64,000 nucleotides of DNA from Candidatus Hermodarchaeota archaeon (GCA_016839365.1 JAEOUH010000069.1:33698-97697), one strand, 5' to 3'; counted from the first letter of the stretch, positions 42,921 to 52,342 are shown. The notes: generated by a model from the letters alone, not told the origin. Translations and numbers: made by a program.

Positions 42921-44375
42921 TTAGACTGCCAACCGACCGGGGTGCATGATGCCATTGGGATCCCAAAGCTCTTTGAGCTCCTTCAACAAGTTCACATACT
43001 CAGGCATCAACGGCCGCATCGCCGGCCAATGGATGAAAGCATTCGGTCGGTAGTTTAACCAGCCTTTCTTATGCGCAATTTCCGTAAAGTGCTTATCCCA
43101 AGCTTCTGCTTGTTCATAGCCCTTCTCGGTACGGCTATCAAAGGTGACAATTGGCATCGAAATACACTGCCGACCTTGCTCAATACTAGCCACCCATTGC
43201 ACTGGAGGTATGTCAAACTTTTCCATGGTTTCGACGGAGATACGGGAAATTTCAGCGCAGTCCTTCCAAGGGCAATACCAGGTAATGAAAACGAAGCCAG
43301 CGCGGTGCATGGCATATGGAACTGCAATAAGGTTGGGTTTGGTGAGACGCACTTCTTTGGCTCGGGGATGGAGTTCCATGGCATCGACCTTTTCACCAGT
43401 TTCCCGAATCTTCTTGGCTTCCTCTTCGATGATGTCCATTTGGCTTTGCATTTCTTTCTCAGTATGAGCCCAGAGCTCGTAGTTCATGAGCCATTCGGGG
43501 ATGTAGTACTTCTTCTCTCGCCACTCCTCGATAGTGGTGGGAACTTCGCGTTCATCTTTCCTGCTTGGGACCAGCCACCAATTACCGCCTTGGACCATGA
43601 CGCCAACTTCTTTCTTCAGGACAGCCATGGAGTGATTCTGCATGGCTTCAGGAGTGTCGTAATCATAGGCTACAAGGTCAATGTAAGGGGGATGGGGGAT
43701 GATACGGATAGCAGCCTTGGTGATGATGCCCATGGTGCCTTGTGCCCCGAGGAAGAGGCCCGTGAAATCCGGACCCGGTCCCCATGGATAGAAGGGTTTG
43801 AAGCCCTTCAGGGCCCAGCTGCCTGTATAAATGAGTTCACCACGGGGCAGGATGACTTCGAGCCCGTTGATCATACGACCTTGAGGACCGTATTTACTGG
43901 TGACCAGACTAAAACCGCGTTCTAGGGCATCTCCAATGAGAGTTGCCCGCGGTGGGGCTCCGTCAGGAACGGGTGGTGCCCATTCGGGATGGTGTTTTCG
44001 GAAGTAAGCCCAGACTTGGCCAGCGGTGACGCCTGCTTCCACAATGACATATCGCGCATCTTCGTCCACTTCGATGATGTTGTTCAGACGCACCAAATCC
44101 AAAATGATTCCTTCTGGCTTCAAAGGTTGAGCATATCCGCCACTTAGCCCGCCGGAATAGGGACTGATGGGGATCTTGTATTTGTTGCAAAGTCTGACGA
44201 TTTCTAAGATCTCGTCACGTGTTCCGGGTTTCACAATGGCTTCTGCAACGGCAGCGCGGATGCCCATGACAGATCGGGCCATGTAGCTGTGGCGCATCGC
44301 CAGGTTCGTTGTAATGTGTTCAGAACCGATAATTTTGGTGGCTTCATCAACGAATTTGTCAATCTTTCCAGGCAT
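42921..44375 (-). CDS. FAD-linked oxidase, GlcD/vanillyl-alcohol-oxidase type
   Basis: This 484-aa protein has a PCMH-type FAD-binding domain: ISPYSGGLSGGYAQP (pyrophosphate loop, about 75-90), VEAGVTAGQVWAYF, GDALERGFSLVTSKYGPQG and GLFLGAQGTMGIITKAAIRI. A C-terminal substrate domain ends in WDPNGIMHPGRL. The family oxidises 2-hydroxyacids or aromatic alcohols. ATG 44375 has GGAGG 8 nt upstream, so the longer frame to 44399 is not used. The Fe-S protein at 40024-41283 is the likely electron acceptor. Confidence 0.88.
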   Translation of the reverse strand: MPGKIDKFVDEATKIIGSEHITTNLAMRHSYMARSVMGIRAAVAEAIVKPGTRDEILEIVRLCNKYKIPISPYSGGLSGGYAQPLKPEGIILDLVRLNNIIEVDEDARYVIVEAGVTAGQVWAYFRKHHPEWAPPVPDGAPPRATLIGDALERGFSLVTSKYGPQGRMINGLEVILPRGELIYTGSWALKGFKPFYPWGPGPDFTGLFLGAQGTMGIITKAAIRIIPHPPYIDLVAYDYDTPEAMQNHSMAVLKKEVGVMVQGGNWWLVPSRKDEREVPTTIEEWREKKYYIPEWLMNYELWAHTEKEMQSQMDIIEEEAKKIRETGEKVDAMELHPRAKEVRLTKPNLIAVPYAMHRAGFVFITWYCPWKDCAEISRISVETMEKFDIPPVQWVASIEQGRQCISMPIVTFDSRTEKGYEQAEAWDKHFTEIAHKKGWLNYRPNAFIHWPAMRPLMPEYVNLLKELKELWDPNGIMHPGRLAV

Positions 44376-44547
44376 GCAGGACGCCTCCGATAAATACACC
44401 AGAGATTAATGCCGACACGGTATGACAGCCTGTACATAAGCCTTACTTAAGTTAGAAATGCTATAGAAAGTAGTTTGGGGGTTAGGATTGGCGAATTCTA
44501 TGCAAGGATGGAAGCACTTGCTCGTATCTACTTCTTTAACGGATTCA

Positions 44548-45861
44548 CTACGGAAGTGGTAATAGAAACAAACGGAATAACACATAGGCTGTCGATAAAC
44601 CCAGAAAGATGAACGTCATTAAAACGCCAATCGTTAAGAATGTAATATAGGGAATTGGGCGGTTATGTTTCGCTGCCGTGCGATATGCAAGGAGATTTGC
44701 TGTACTTGAGATTGGAGTGAGACATCCTCCTAATTCAGCGCCAAGGGTTAGAGCAATCCAGAGGGTTCCCGCGGGAATGCCAATTACTATTAATCCTTCG
44801 ACAACGGGAATGAGTGTCATTGTAATAGGAATATTATCAACTATGCCGCTGGCTAGTCCAGTAATCCATAAAATCACAACATGAGCTGTGACGGTATTTC
44901 CACCAGTTAATAAGATGATTTGAATAGCCAGCACATCGATTACTCCAAATTCCTCCATGGCTCCTACAATTATGAACAATCCGATAAAAAAGAAGATAGA
45001 TGACCATTCCACTTCTCTCAATATCTCCTCCGTATCACCACCAAAAAGCAAAAAGGCGACTGCTCCAATGATTGCGACAATATAGGCATATTGACTAAAC
45101 AAGATGAATCCCGCAATAATTGCAACTAATAAAAGCGCTGTGCGGTAGAAAATTGAGCGGTTTGGAATCATTGTAGCTTCATCAATTTCAAGTAGATGTT
45201 CAAGTTGGGTTGGATGCAGGGCTTTGAGGGTTTTCCTAAAGAAAATGAAGCAAATTACAATTGCTACCCCAGCTAATATCACTGCGAAGGGTAAGAGATT
45301 AATTAAGAACCAATTGAAATCATATCCAGTCGCTCCAGCAATCAAAATATTTGGTATCCCAGAAATCTGAGTGCTCACCGCTCCGACATTGGAGACTATA
45401 GCCTCTGACACAAGATAGGGCACTGGATTAAAATCAAGTGCTTCACAAACAATCATCGTCAAGGACCCAATCAACACGATTGTCGCAATTTGGGTTAACA
45501 CTGCGGACAGCATAAATGCTAGTAGACAAAAAATCGCAAGTAATATTGCAGGACCTCCCCGCGACCATTTCACAGCCTTGATCGAAATATATTGAAACAA
45601 CCCTGAATCCTTGATCGGTTCGGTAATCACCATCACTGCTAGAATAATAATAATGGTGCGAAAATCAACCCATCTGACTAACAGCTCTACAAACACTGGG
45701 TATGTCAAAAATTCTCCAGCCCAAAATGGCCAAATCTGAACCATAAAGACCAAAACAGCTACCGCACCTAACAGTGTCGCAATCACCTCCTTGACCATGT
45801 TAGTCGTAATCAACAAGACTACAACAATGAAGATGATGAATACGAAGGTTCCAGGAAACAC
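44548..45861 (-). CDS. ArsB/NhaD-type ion transporter (SLC13-like)
   Basis: This 437-aa protein has about 11-12 membrane helices. It shows family marks such as LTQIATIVLIGSLTMIVCEAL, an ISGIPNILIAG re-entrant loop, VDNIPITMTLIPVV and GGCLTPISSTANLLAY. These occur in the ion-transporter superfamily that includes ArsB, NhaD and the mammalian P protein. The ion (Na+/H+, arsenite, dicarboxylate) cannot be told from sequence. It stands alone. Confidence 0.82.
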   Translation of the reverse strand: MFPGTFVFIIFIVVVLLITTNMVKEVIATLLGAVAVLVFMVQIWPFWAGEFLTYPVFVELLVRWVDFRTIIIILAVMVITEPIKDSGLFQYISIKAVKWSRGGPAILLAIFCLLAFMLSAVLTQIATIVLIGSLTMIVCEALDFNPVPYLVSEAIVSNVGAVSTQISGIPNILIAGATGYDFNWFLINLLPFAVILAGVAIVICFIFFRKTLKALHPTQLEHLLEIDEATMIPNRSIFYRTALLLVAIIAGFILFSQYAYIVAIIGAVAFLLFGGDTEEILREVEWSSIFFFIGLFIIVGAMEEFGVIDVLAIQIILLTGGNTVTAHVVILWITGLASGIVDNIPITMTLIPVVEGLIVIGIPAGTLWIALTLGAELGGCLTPISSTANLLAYRTAAKHNRPIPYITFLTIGVLMTFIFLGLSTAYVLFRLFLLPLP

Positions 45862-46215
45862 ATTGCATCCCGCCGGAAGCTTCCAAAAAATTCTTGAATA
45901 GATGCAAAAGACACTTCATGCTTATCAACTTTGTTGGTTGAGGAAAAGTAATTTTCTAAGTTCTTTTTGTAACTTCCAGGCATCATCATCGTAGTAATCG
46001 TGTGATTTAATCTTTGTTCATCGTATTAGGAGAAAATATACTAGTAATTAACAGGCATGAAGCTGCTTTGTTATCCTTTTCTTTAATGACTAGTGACAAT
46101 TGTCTAAAGCATCATGCACTTTTGTCAACCTTTTACTTCCATTCTTTTTCGAAACAACACAAACAGTATAAAAGGAACATTACTGCGTTAAGACGAGTTC
46201 CTGTAGCTTCATAAC
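45862..46215 (+). promoter_or_regulatory. Gene-free region with hppA promoter
   Basis: This AT-rich 354-bp gap between divergent genes has no convincing coding frame. CAGTATAAAAGG at 46164-46175, about 45 bp before the hppA start, is a strong archaeal TATA box. A purine-rich BRE would extend just upstream. The rest shows no repeat or RNA gene. Confidence 0.6.
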
Positions 46216-46218
46216 TTG

Positions 46219-48543
46219 ATGGGTGTTTCTATGACCGGATTCTTCTCCACCTTTCTGAGCCTTACTCCCCTCGAGCAAGGCATGCTCTACTTCGTAATCA
46301 TCGCCGCCATCATTAGCCTCATCTACGCTGTCTGGCTCCGTCGTGATGTCCTCAAACACGACAAAGGCACCAAAGAAATGCAAGAAGTCTGGGGCTCCAT
46401 AAAAGAAGGATCCAACGCTTATCTGAGTAAACAGCTTCGTACTATTCTGCCAATCATCTTTCTCCTCACCTTTGTACTGTTCCTCTCCGTGTATATCATT
46501 CCGGCTAGCCCTGAAGCCGTTCATGTTTTCCCCCCGGGTCCCTATAACACGAGCTTCATCATCGCCATTGGACGCTCTGTAGCATTCATCATGGGCGCCC
46601 TCTCATCCCTCGCTGTCGGTCAACTCGGAATGCGAATAGCCATCGAATCGAACATTCGCGTTGCCTCCGCCTCTGGACGCAGCTACCGTGAAGCCCTCAA
46701 AATCGCCTACCACGGTGGCACCTTCACTGGCATGCTCACCGACGGACTCGGCTTACTTGGTGGTACCCTCATCTTCATCGCCTTTGGCATCAGCGCCCCT
46801 GACGCCCTCCTTGGTTTCGGTCTCGGTGGTACTCTCCTTGCCCTCTTCATGCGAATTGGTGGTGGCATCTACACCAAAGCCGCCGATGTCGGTGCTGACC
46901 TCGTCGGCAAAGTTGAAGCCGGGCTTCCCGAAGATGATCCCCGCAATGCCGCAGTCATCGCTGATCTAGTAGGTGATAACGTGGGTGATTGTGCTGGAAT
47001 GGCTGCAGACATCTTTGAATCCTATGAAGTCACCATAGTGTCCGCACTTATCCTTGGTGTTGCCCTCTTCGCCATTACTGGGGATATTTTCTGGATTGTC
47101 TTCCCCTTGGTAGTACGTGCCATTGGTGTCATCAGCAGCATTATCGGTACATTCATGGTTGCGGTGTGGCGAACTGAAAAAGCCGAGAAAGCCATGTTTT
47201 ACAGCTACGAAGTTAGTAGCGCGTTCACGATTATCGTTTCCAGCATCTTCGCTTATTTTTACACCGGTGATGTGCGCCTCGGCATTCTCGTCGCCGTCGG
47301 TGTCCTCCTTGCGGTCAGCTTCAACCCCCTGACCAACTACTTCACCAGTCACCGTCACCGACCGGTCGAAGAAATCGTCGAACAAGCCCACGGCGGACCC
47401 GCCACCATCGTTCTCAGCGGCATCAGCGTCGGCTATGAAGCCGCCGTCTGGATCCTCCTCGTCATCGTCGCCACCTTCATCGCTGCCTTCCTCATTGCCC
47501 CCGAATACGTCCTCTACGGCATCGCCCTCATCGGCATTGGCATGTTAAGTCACACAGGAAATAATGTGGCTATGGATAGCTATGGACCGATTGCGGATAA
47601 TGCGGGTGGGATTGCGGAGTTGACGGATATGCCGAAGGAACCTCGGAAGATTCTAGCGGATTTGGATGCGGTTGGGAATACGACCAAGGCGATCACCAAG
47701 AATGTGGCTATTGCTTCGGCGGTGATTGCAGCGAGTGCGTTGTTCTATAGTTTCGTCGTGGACGTGACACGCGCTGCCGATTTCTGGGGCGTTATTAATC
47801 CGTTGGCAATGGGGATTCAATTGGATAACCCGGTTGTCCTCGCCGGACTCTTACTAGGCGCAGCCTTACCATGGTTGTTTTCTGCGCTAGCAATCCGTGC
47901 GGTGAGCCGAGCCTCCACACAAATTATCGAGGAGGTGCGTGAGCAGTTTAAGACACCTGGTGTTATGGAAGGAAAGGTGAAACCGAAGTATGATCGAGTG
48001 GTAACGATTACCACTCGGGCCGCACAAAAAGAGCTCATCAGCTTGACAATCCTTGCGGTGGTGACCCCACTTGTGATAGGGTTGCTGCTGCAGATTCAGG
48101 CCTTGGGTGGATTCTTGGCTGGTCTAATTGCTTCTGGACTTCTCCTAGCCGTGTACATGTCGGTTGCGGGAGGCGCTTGGGATAATGCGAAGAAATACAT
48201 TGAAGACGAAATCTGTGCCCCTGAAAAAGGGACAGGTAAGGGTTCTGACAGACACAAAGCAGCTGTGTGCGGTGATACCATTGGTGATCCGTTAAAGGAT
48301 ACCGCAGGTCCAGCCTTGAATCCGATGATCAAAGTGGTGAATCTCGTCGCCTTGATTGTCGCACCAATTCTGCTAGTGTATCGGTTCACTCTGCCGGTAG
48401 TATGGCCTCCCACAATGGAATGGATTATTGGAACCCTTGTAATCGTCTTTGTGGTCCTAATACTCTTAGCGCTTTTAGTGTGGGCGTTCCGTCGGAGTCG
48501 TCGGTCCATTCCACCGATTGCAGAATGGGAGAGTCGGGACTAA
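46219..48543 (+). CDS. hppA: Membrane-bound proton-pumping pyrophosphatase
   Basis: This protein of about 774 aa has roughly 16 helices and the M-PPase active-site sequences: GGGIYTKAADVGADLVGKVEAG, DDPRNAAVIADLVGDNVGDCAGMAADIFESY, and C-terminal GDTIGDPLKDTAGPALN. GNTTKA has the Lys typical of K+-independent, H+-pumping members. It couples pyrophosphate hydrolysis to proton export. ATG 46219 or 46231 starts it; a TTG immediately precedes. Codon use changes sharply at about 47543: third positions are mostly C before and G/T after, although the protein stays intact. Confidence 0.95.
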   Translation: MGVSMTGFFSTFLSLTPLEQGMLYFVIIAAIISLIYAVWLRRDVLKHDKGTKEMQEVWGSIKEGSNAYLSKQLRTILPIIFLLTFVLFLSVYIIPASPEAVHVFPPGPYNTSFIIAIGRSVAFIMGALSSLAVGQLGMRIAIESNIRVASASGRSYREALKIAYHGGTFTGMLTDGLGLLGGTLIFIAFGISAPDALLGFGLGGTLLALFMRIGGGIYTKAADVGADLVGKVEAGLPEDDPRNAAVIADLVGDNVGDCAGMAADIFESYEVTIVSALILGVALFAITGDIFWIVFPLVVRAIGVISSIIGTFMVAVWRTEKAEKAMFYSYEVSSAFTIIVSSIFAYFYTGDVRLGILVAVGVLLAVSFNPLTNYFTSHRHRPVEEIVEQAHGGPATIVLSGISVGYEAAVWILLVIVATFIAAFLIAPEYVLYGIALIGIGMLSHTGNNVAMDSYGPIADNAGGIAELTDMPKEPRKILADLDAVGNTTKAITKNVAIASAVIAASALFYSFVVDVTRAADFWGVINPLAMGIQLDNPVVLAGLLLGAALPWLFSALAIRAVSRASTQIIEEVREQFKTPGVMEGKVKPKYDRVVTITTRAAQKELISLTILAVVTPLVIGLLLQIQALGGFLAGLIASGLLLAVYMSVAGGAWDNAKKYIEDEICAPEKGTGKGSDRHKAAVCGDTIGDPLKDTAGPALNPMIKVVNLVALIVAPILLVYRFTLPVVWPPTMEWIIGTLVIVFVVLILLALLVWAFRRSRRSIPPIAEWESRD

Positions 48544-48856
48544 AAGGCATCCTTTGCTTGGTGTGGCTGTAGAAATAAAAACGGGAACTTCACATGGAGT
48601 CATAGTGATTTCTAAGTCAAGTCCTTATCTAATTCTCATGGATGATGTGCTGAGTGGAAAAATCCCTCCAGATTCTATTGAACCACAGTATATCCTAGTC
48701 GCTCCAGGTAAGAAATCCCCCAGAGACAAGTTCATCGAAGGTATTAACTACTTAGCGAAGTTTGGTTGGCGATCGGTCGGCTATTCACACAACCAATTAT
48801 CCATAGTAACTCTTGGTCGTACTACAATCTATTGTCTGATGGAAAAAGTGGAATAA
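48518..48856 (+). CDS. Possible small protein downstream of hppA
   Basis: A frame of up to 112 aa starts inside the hppA end; a TTG/GTG start near 48553-48560 would avoid the overlap. The segment LGVAVEIKTGTSHGVIVISKSS..YLILMDDVLSG is beta-rich and looks like a real compact domain. It is followed by a helix and YCLMEKVE. I do not recognise it. Confidence 0.45.
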   Translation: MQNGRVGTKRHPLLGVAVEIKTGTSHGVIVISKSSPYLILMDDVLSGKIPPDSIEPQYILVAPGKKSPRDKFIEGINYLAKFGWRSVGYSHNQLSIVTLGRTTIYCLMEKVE

Positions 48857-48941
48857 ACGTCTACAACTACCAAAATTAGTCGGTAACAGAAGACCCAAAA
48901 AGCAGGCACACGCAGTAAGTATTATAGCTTTCTTAAGGTGT

Positions 48942-49130
48942 ATGCAGGTGTCTTCGCAACCACGGTCTGTAATCCTGTTAATCTTCTTGGGCATTGTGTT
49001 CATAAGTGCTGGGTTTGGGCTGTTGTTAATCCCATTGTTGGGATCCCTCTCTTATGTGGCTTCGATTTTATTGTTGGCTGTTGGGCTAATAGTCCTTATC
49101 CTAGCAGGCTGTTTGAGTCGGCGCTTCTAA
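48942..49130 (+). CDS. Small two-helix membrane protein
   Basis: This 62-aa protein consists of a short polar N-terminus and two hydrophobic helices (about 10-31 and 36-57) ending in SRRF. AAGGTG lies 4-9 nt upstream of the ATG. Composition supports a real membrane miniprotein. No family is known. Confidence 0.5.
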   Translation: MQVSSQPRSVILLIFLGIVFISAGFGLLLIPLLGSLSYVASILLLAVGLIVLILAGCLSRRF

Positions 49131-49201
49131 ACACACTGGGAACTGTTTAAGCTTCAGCCTGCTTCAAGTATCAATTAATTCTACTGTTCACCACACAAGC
49201 C

Positions 49202-49278
49202 TTGGCGGATTAGACACCTCAAGGATAATGAAAACATCGGAGAGGGAATGGTTTTCTAAGGGGGGAGAGAGGTGCCAA
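49202..49278. repeat. Structured noncoding element, copy B
   Basis: This shares TGGCGGATTAG (49203-49213) and the 20-mer GGAGAGGGAATGGTTTTCTA (49239-49258) with copy A at 21285-21387. TTGG (49202-49205) pairs with CCAA (49275-49278), and CACCTC (49215-49220) pairs exactly with GAGGTG (49269-49274). The loop between conserved blocks differs from copy A while pairing is kept. This points to a conserved RNA structure. It lies in the 336-bp gap before the acyl-CoA dehydrogenase gene, upstream of its TATA box. Confidence 0.6.
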
Positions 49279-49355
49279 ACTTCTCACCGCTGTAGTGGTC
49301 ACAATAGAAACATCTTAGGCAATATCCCGAATCCTCAAGTGGAATTCACGTTGGC

Positions 49356-49370
49356 GACATATAAAAGTAT
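49356..49370 (+). promoter_or_regulatory. TATA box for acyl-CoA dehydrogenase
   Basis: GACATATAAAAGTAT is a strong archaeal TATA box. It would start transcription near 49390, leaving a leader of about 75 nt before the ATG at 49467. Copy B of the noncoding element lies upstream of it and so outside the transcript. Confidence 0.6.
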
Positions 49371-49466
49371 AGACTCACATTTTGTCGGGTTGATTCTCAA
49401 AACGAACTACACACTTTTAAGCGGGTTTCCTACCTAGTCGCCTCACCAATACCGAGGCTGATCTGC

Positions 49467-50738
49467 ATGGTCGATTTTGCCCTGACGAAACGTGAACAAG
49501 AAATCTTAGATACTGCCATGGCTTTCTCCAAAAAGTGGATTGTACCCTATGCTCGGGAACTCGAAGAAGCCGACGAGTTTCCCTGGAAACTGGCCCAGAA
49601 AGCCTATGATGCTGGGCTAATGAACTCGCATATACCTAAAGAATACGGTGGACCCGCTCATTCAATGGTGGAAGAGACCCTCATTGGGGAGGCTATTGGT
49701 TACGGTGACGGCGGTATCGCCACTACTATTTTAGCTAACAACTTGGCCCTCACGCCGCTTCTTATTACTGCAACTCCGGAGCAAATGGAGAAATACATCA
49801 AACCCTTTGCCACGGGCAAGGAAGCCCAGTTTGCCGCTTTCTGCCTCACTGAACGTGAGGCGGGATCTGATGCTGCTGCTGTGAAAACTACCGCCACGAA
49901 GGATGGTAATGAGTGGATCATCAATGGGCGCAAATGCTTTAGCACCAACGGGCACGTTGCTAAATATCACAGCGTCTTCACTACGGTGGATCCCTCATTG
50001 GGCTATAAGGGAATGGCTGTGCACATGGTGGACGCGGAACTTCCTGGGGTTAAGGTTGTCATGCTCGAAGACAAGCTTGGGCAGCGAGCTTCATTCCAAG
50101 CGGAAATTGAATACAAAGACGTCCGCATCCCCGGAGATTGTCTCTTCGGAGAGGTTGGTAGTGGTTTTAAGTATGCGATGCAAACCCTTGACCGTACTCG
50201 CGCAGCCATTGCAGCTTTGGGCGTAGGGATTGCACAACGTGCTGTAGATGAGGCAGCGATTTTCGCTAATCATCGCCGCCAATTCGGCAAACCCATCGGC
50301 GCCTATCAGGGTATCAACTTTATGATAGCAGATATGGAAGCTCGTACCATGCACGCCCGATGGGCTACTCGTTATTCTGCTTGGCTTGTCGACCAAGGAA
50401 AACGGAATACCAAAGAGTCCAGTTGTGCGAAGTTCTTCGCCACAGACGCTGCAATGCAAAATACACTGGATTGCATCCAAATCATGGGCGGCTATGGTTA
50501 TGCCAAAGAATATCCCGCCGAACAGATGATGCGCGGTGCCAAGCTTACCCAAATTTATGAAGGCACCAATCAGATTCAACGGATGGTCGCGGGACAGGCC
50601 GTCCTAAAAGAAGCCCAGGTCACCGAATTGGACACCGGATTCCGATTATCCTATTCAGGAAACGACTATCCCGATCCTTGGGGTCCTCGTGAAAGCAAGG
50701 TTCCTGATTTCTGGGGGAAACAGAAGGCTAAGAAATAA
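49467..50738 (+). CDS. Acyl-CoA dehydrogenase
   Basis: This 423-aa flavoprotein has the N-terminal helical domain, CLTEREAGSDAAAVKTTA (FAD/substrate contacts), NGRKCFSTNGHVAKY, and the C-terminal helices with RRQFGKPIGAYQGI, QIMGGYGYAKEYPAEQMMR and IYEGTNQIQ. The Glu of YEGT is the expected catalytic base. It oxidises the alpha-beta bond of acyl-CoA; chain preference is not visible. With the acyl-CoA ligase at 56606-58288 it supports a beta-oxidation-like capacity. Confidence 0.95.
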   Translation: MVDFALTKREQEILDTAMAFSKKWIVPYARELEEADEFPWKLAQKAYDAGLMNSHIPKEYGGPAHSMVEETLIGEAIGYGDGGIATTILANNLALTPLLITATPEQMEKYIKPFATGKEAQFAAFCLTEREAGSDAAAVKTTATKDGNEWIINGRKCFSTNGHVAKYHSVFTTVDPSLGYKGMAVHMVDAELPGVKVVMLEDKLGQRASFQAEIEYKDVRIPGDCLFGEVGSGFKYAMQTLDRTRAAIAALGVGIAQRAVDEAAIFANHRRQFGKPIGAYQGINFMIADMEARTMHARWATRYSAWLVDQGKRNTKESSCAKFFATDAAMQNTLDCIQIMGGYGYAKEYPAEQMMRGAKLTQIYEGTNQIQRMVAGQAVLKEAQVTELDTGFRLSYSGNDYPDPWGPRESKVPDFWGKQKAKK

Positions 50739-50767
50739 GCTTCCTCTTGGGCTGAAAAATAAAAGAA

Positions 50768-50802
50768 CGAGCCGACAGTGAATACTATGCCTGTCGACTC
50801 AT
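50768..50802. terminator. Imperfect hairpin between convergent genes
   Basis: GAGCCGACAG and CTGTCGACTC form a 10-bp stem with one mismatch across a 12-nt loop, between the acyl-CoA dehydrogenase and the convergent SPFH gene. No long T-run follows on either strand, so it is a weak candidate. Confidence 0.35.
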
Positions 50803-50829
50803 TAAAGCTAGCTCCGTCAAAGAGAGCTA

Positions 50830-51807
50830 CTATTCTTGTTTCTTGCGTCGTACTGAACGGACAGGAGGCGGTTGGCTAGCACCTACTAGACCAGCAAGAC
50901 CTAAGATTTCACCTCTAACCATGTCCATAGGAATGGCAAAGACGATCGTATTGCTTTGATCGAAGCTGATGTCTTCAAGGCTAGACAGAGTTCGTAAGTA
51001 AAGGGCTTGAGTGCTCATCTCCCGAACTGCTTGTTCGAGATTCTGAGCGGCCACTAGTTCCCCTTCGCTTTTGATAATTACGGCTCGGCGTTCTCGTTCG
51101 GCTTCCGCCTGGCGAGCAATTACTCGCTTCATATCCATGGGCAATTCAATGTTCTGAAGATTGACGCTTTGAATGTCAATGCCCCAGCGTTCTGTCTCTT
51201 TGTCCACGATTAACTTAATACGGTCGGCGATTTGGTCGCGTTGTGCTAGAAGGTCGTCGAGTTCAACGTTACCGATGACATCTCGCATGGTGGTTTGGGC
51301 GTATTGGACGGTGCTGAGTCTTACGTCTTGGATGTTAATGAGACTTTTGGGAGTATTGGTGACTTTCATGAAGACCACAGCGTCAATATTAAGACTGATG
51401 TTGTCGCGTGTCATTAGTTCTTGTTTCATCACATCTAGAGTCTGGATTCGCATGTCTTGGCGGATGAATCTTTCGACTCCAGGCCATTTGAAGAACATAC
51501 CTGGTCCGACGAGACGGACAAATTTCCCGAATCGCAGGACAATGGCTTCCTCCCACTGCTTATTGATGGACACAGTTGCGGGAATGAATATGAAAAACAT
51601 CACAGCAAAGAATCCAAAGAGGAATGGGAGAAAGAATGTCCAAAAGCCAAGTATTGGCACTAGGAAGGGGACTCCAAAGATCGCGATGAGGATGAAGATG
51701 ATTCCAAGGAAGAGGAATGTGAGCAATGGAAGTGGCGAGCCCCTATATTCATACATGCGTTGCTGCTCTCTTTCACTTTTCTCTACTTCAGTCACGGTTT
51801 TCACCAT
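50830..51807 (-). CDS. SPFH-domain protein (stomatin/slipin-like)
   Basis: This 325-aa protein has an N-terminal hydrophobic hairpin (about 27-80). The SPFH domain follows, with VLRFGKFVRLVGPGMFFKWPGVERFIRQDMRIQTLDV and an INLQDVRLSTVQYAQTTMRDVIGNVELDDLL-like continuation. A coiled coil with RQAEAERERRAVIIKSEGE (about 230-260) comes next and a basic tail KKQE ends it. These proteins oligomerise on membranes and organise lipid or protease complexes. No NfeD partner gene is adjacent. Confidence 0.9.
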   Translation of the reverse strand: MVKTVTEVEKSEREQQRMYEYRGSPLPLLTFLFLGIIFILIAIFGVPFLVPILGFWTFFLPFLFGFFAVMFFIFIPATVSINKQWEEAIVLRFGKFVRLVGPGMFFKWPGVERFIRQDMRIQTLDVMKQELMTRDNISLNIDAVVFMKVTNTPKSLINIQDVRLSTVQYAQTTMRDVIGNVELDDLLAQRDQIADRIKLIVDKETERWGIDIQSVNLQNIELPMDMKRVIARQAEAERERRAVIIKSEGELVAAQNLEQAVREMSTQALYLRTLSSLEDISFDQSNTIVFAIPMDMVRGEILGLAGLVGASQPPPVRSVRRKKQE

Positions 51808-52056
51808 AGGTCACTCAAAGTGCTCTCACATCGTCCCTTATAGCTGTTGATTGAAAGACTAGTTGGGTGGGATGGTAGCACTGAAGTGTTGAGGGAATAT
51901 TGCGGTTTGGAACTATACGTAGATCATCTAAATAAACATCTATCCCGTGTGTATAGCCGAATCGGATATCCCGCACCAGGTTCGAATATCCCTCGTTCTA
52001 GGTTCCACGAGTTCAGGCTTAAAAAATTACGGGACAGGAATTGACATTAGCCACAA

Positions 52057-52263
52057 TTAGGTGATGTCAAGCCTTTGTGTTCGGGCAATAACGAAGCCAA
52101 GAATTACAATCGCGATTGCTATTATGACGAAAAAAGCCGTGAAGATAATACCAATGAACACGGCTCCGAAGGAGCCGAGTAAAAAATTGACAACTGAAGC
52201 AACGGCACATAGCATTGTAACAAACGCGAATTGGACCCAGTTCTTCGACCATTCTATCTTCAT
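52057..52263 (-). CDS. Small two-helix membrane protein
   Basis: This 68-aa protein begins MKIEWSKNW and has two hydrophobic helices (about 11-32 and 36-60) ending in ARTQRLDIT. It has standard ATG and stop codons between flanking genes. The 249 bp towards the SPFH gene contain no convincing gene. No family is recognised. Confidence 0.5.
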   Translation of the reverse strand: MKIEWSKNWVQFAFVTMLCAVASVVNFLLGSFGAVFIGIIFTAFFVIIAIAIVILGFVIARTQRLDIT

Positions 52264-52342
52264 ACCAAGTCATACCTTTTTTGTCGCAGGCAGGTGTGGG
52301 GGGCGAATTATTGAAGCTGTTGAAAAATCATTATTGGCTGTG

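Noticed and set aside
43071-43925. A 284-aa + strand frame opposite the FAD oxidase
   Set aside because: The - strand encodes a clear FAD-binding oxidase across the same bases; the + frame is its antisense shadow.
49221-49232. GGATAATG within copy B, recalling part of the TPP riboswitch
   Set aside because: It is absent from copy A, and the other conserved TPP elements are missing.
49228-49437. A 69-aa + strand frame before acyl-CoA dehydrogenase
   Set aside because: It runs through the conserved noncoding element and the TATA box and has no protein-like pattern.
51975-52000. GGTTCGAAT, like a tRNA T-loop
   Set aside because: Flanking bases do not form a T-stem, and no acceptor, D or anticodon arm can be drawn on either strand.
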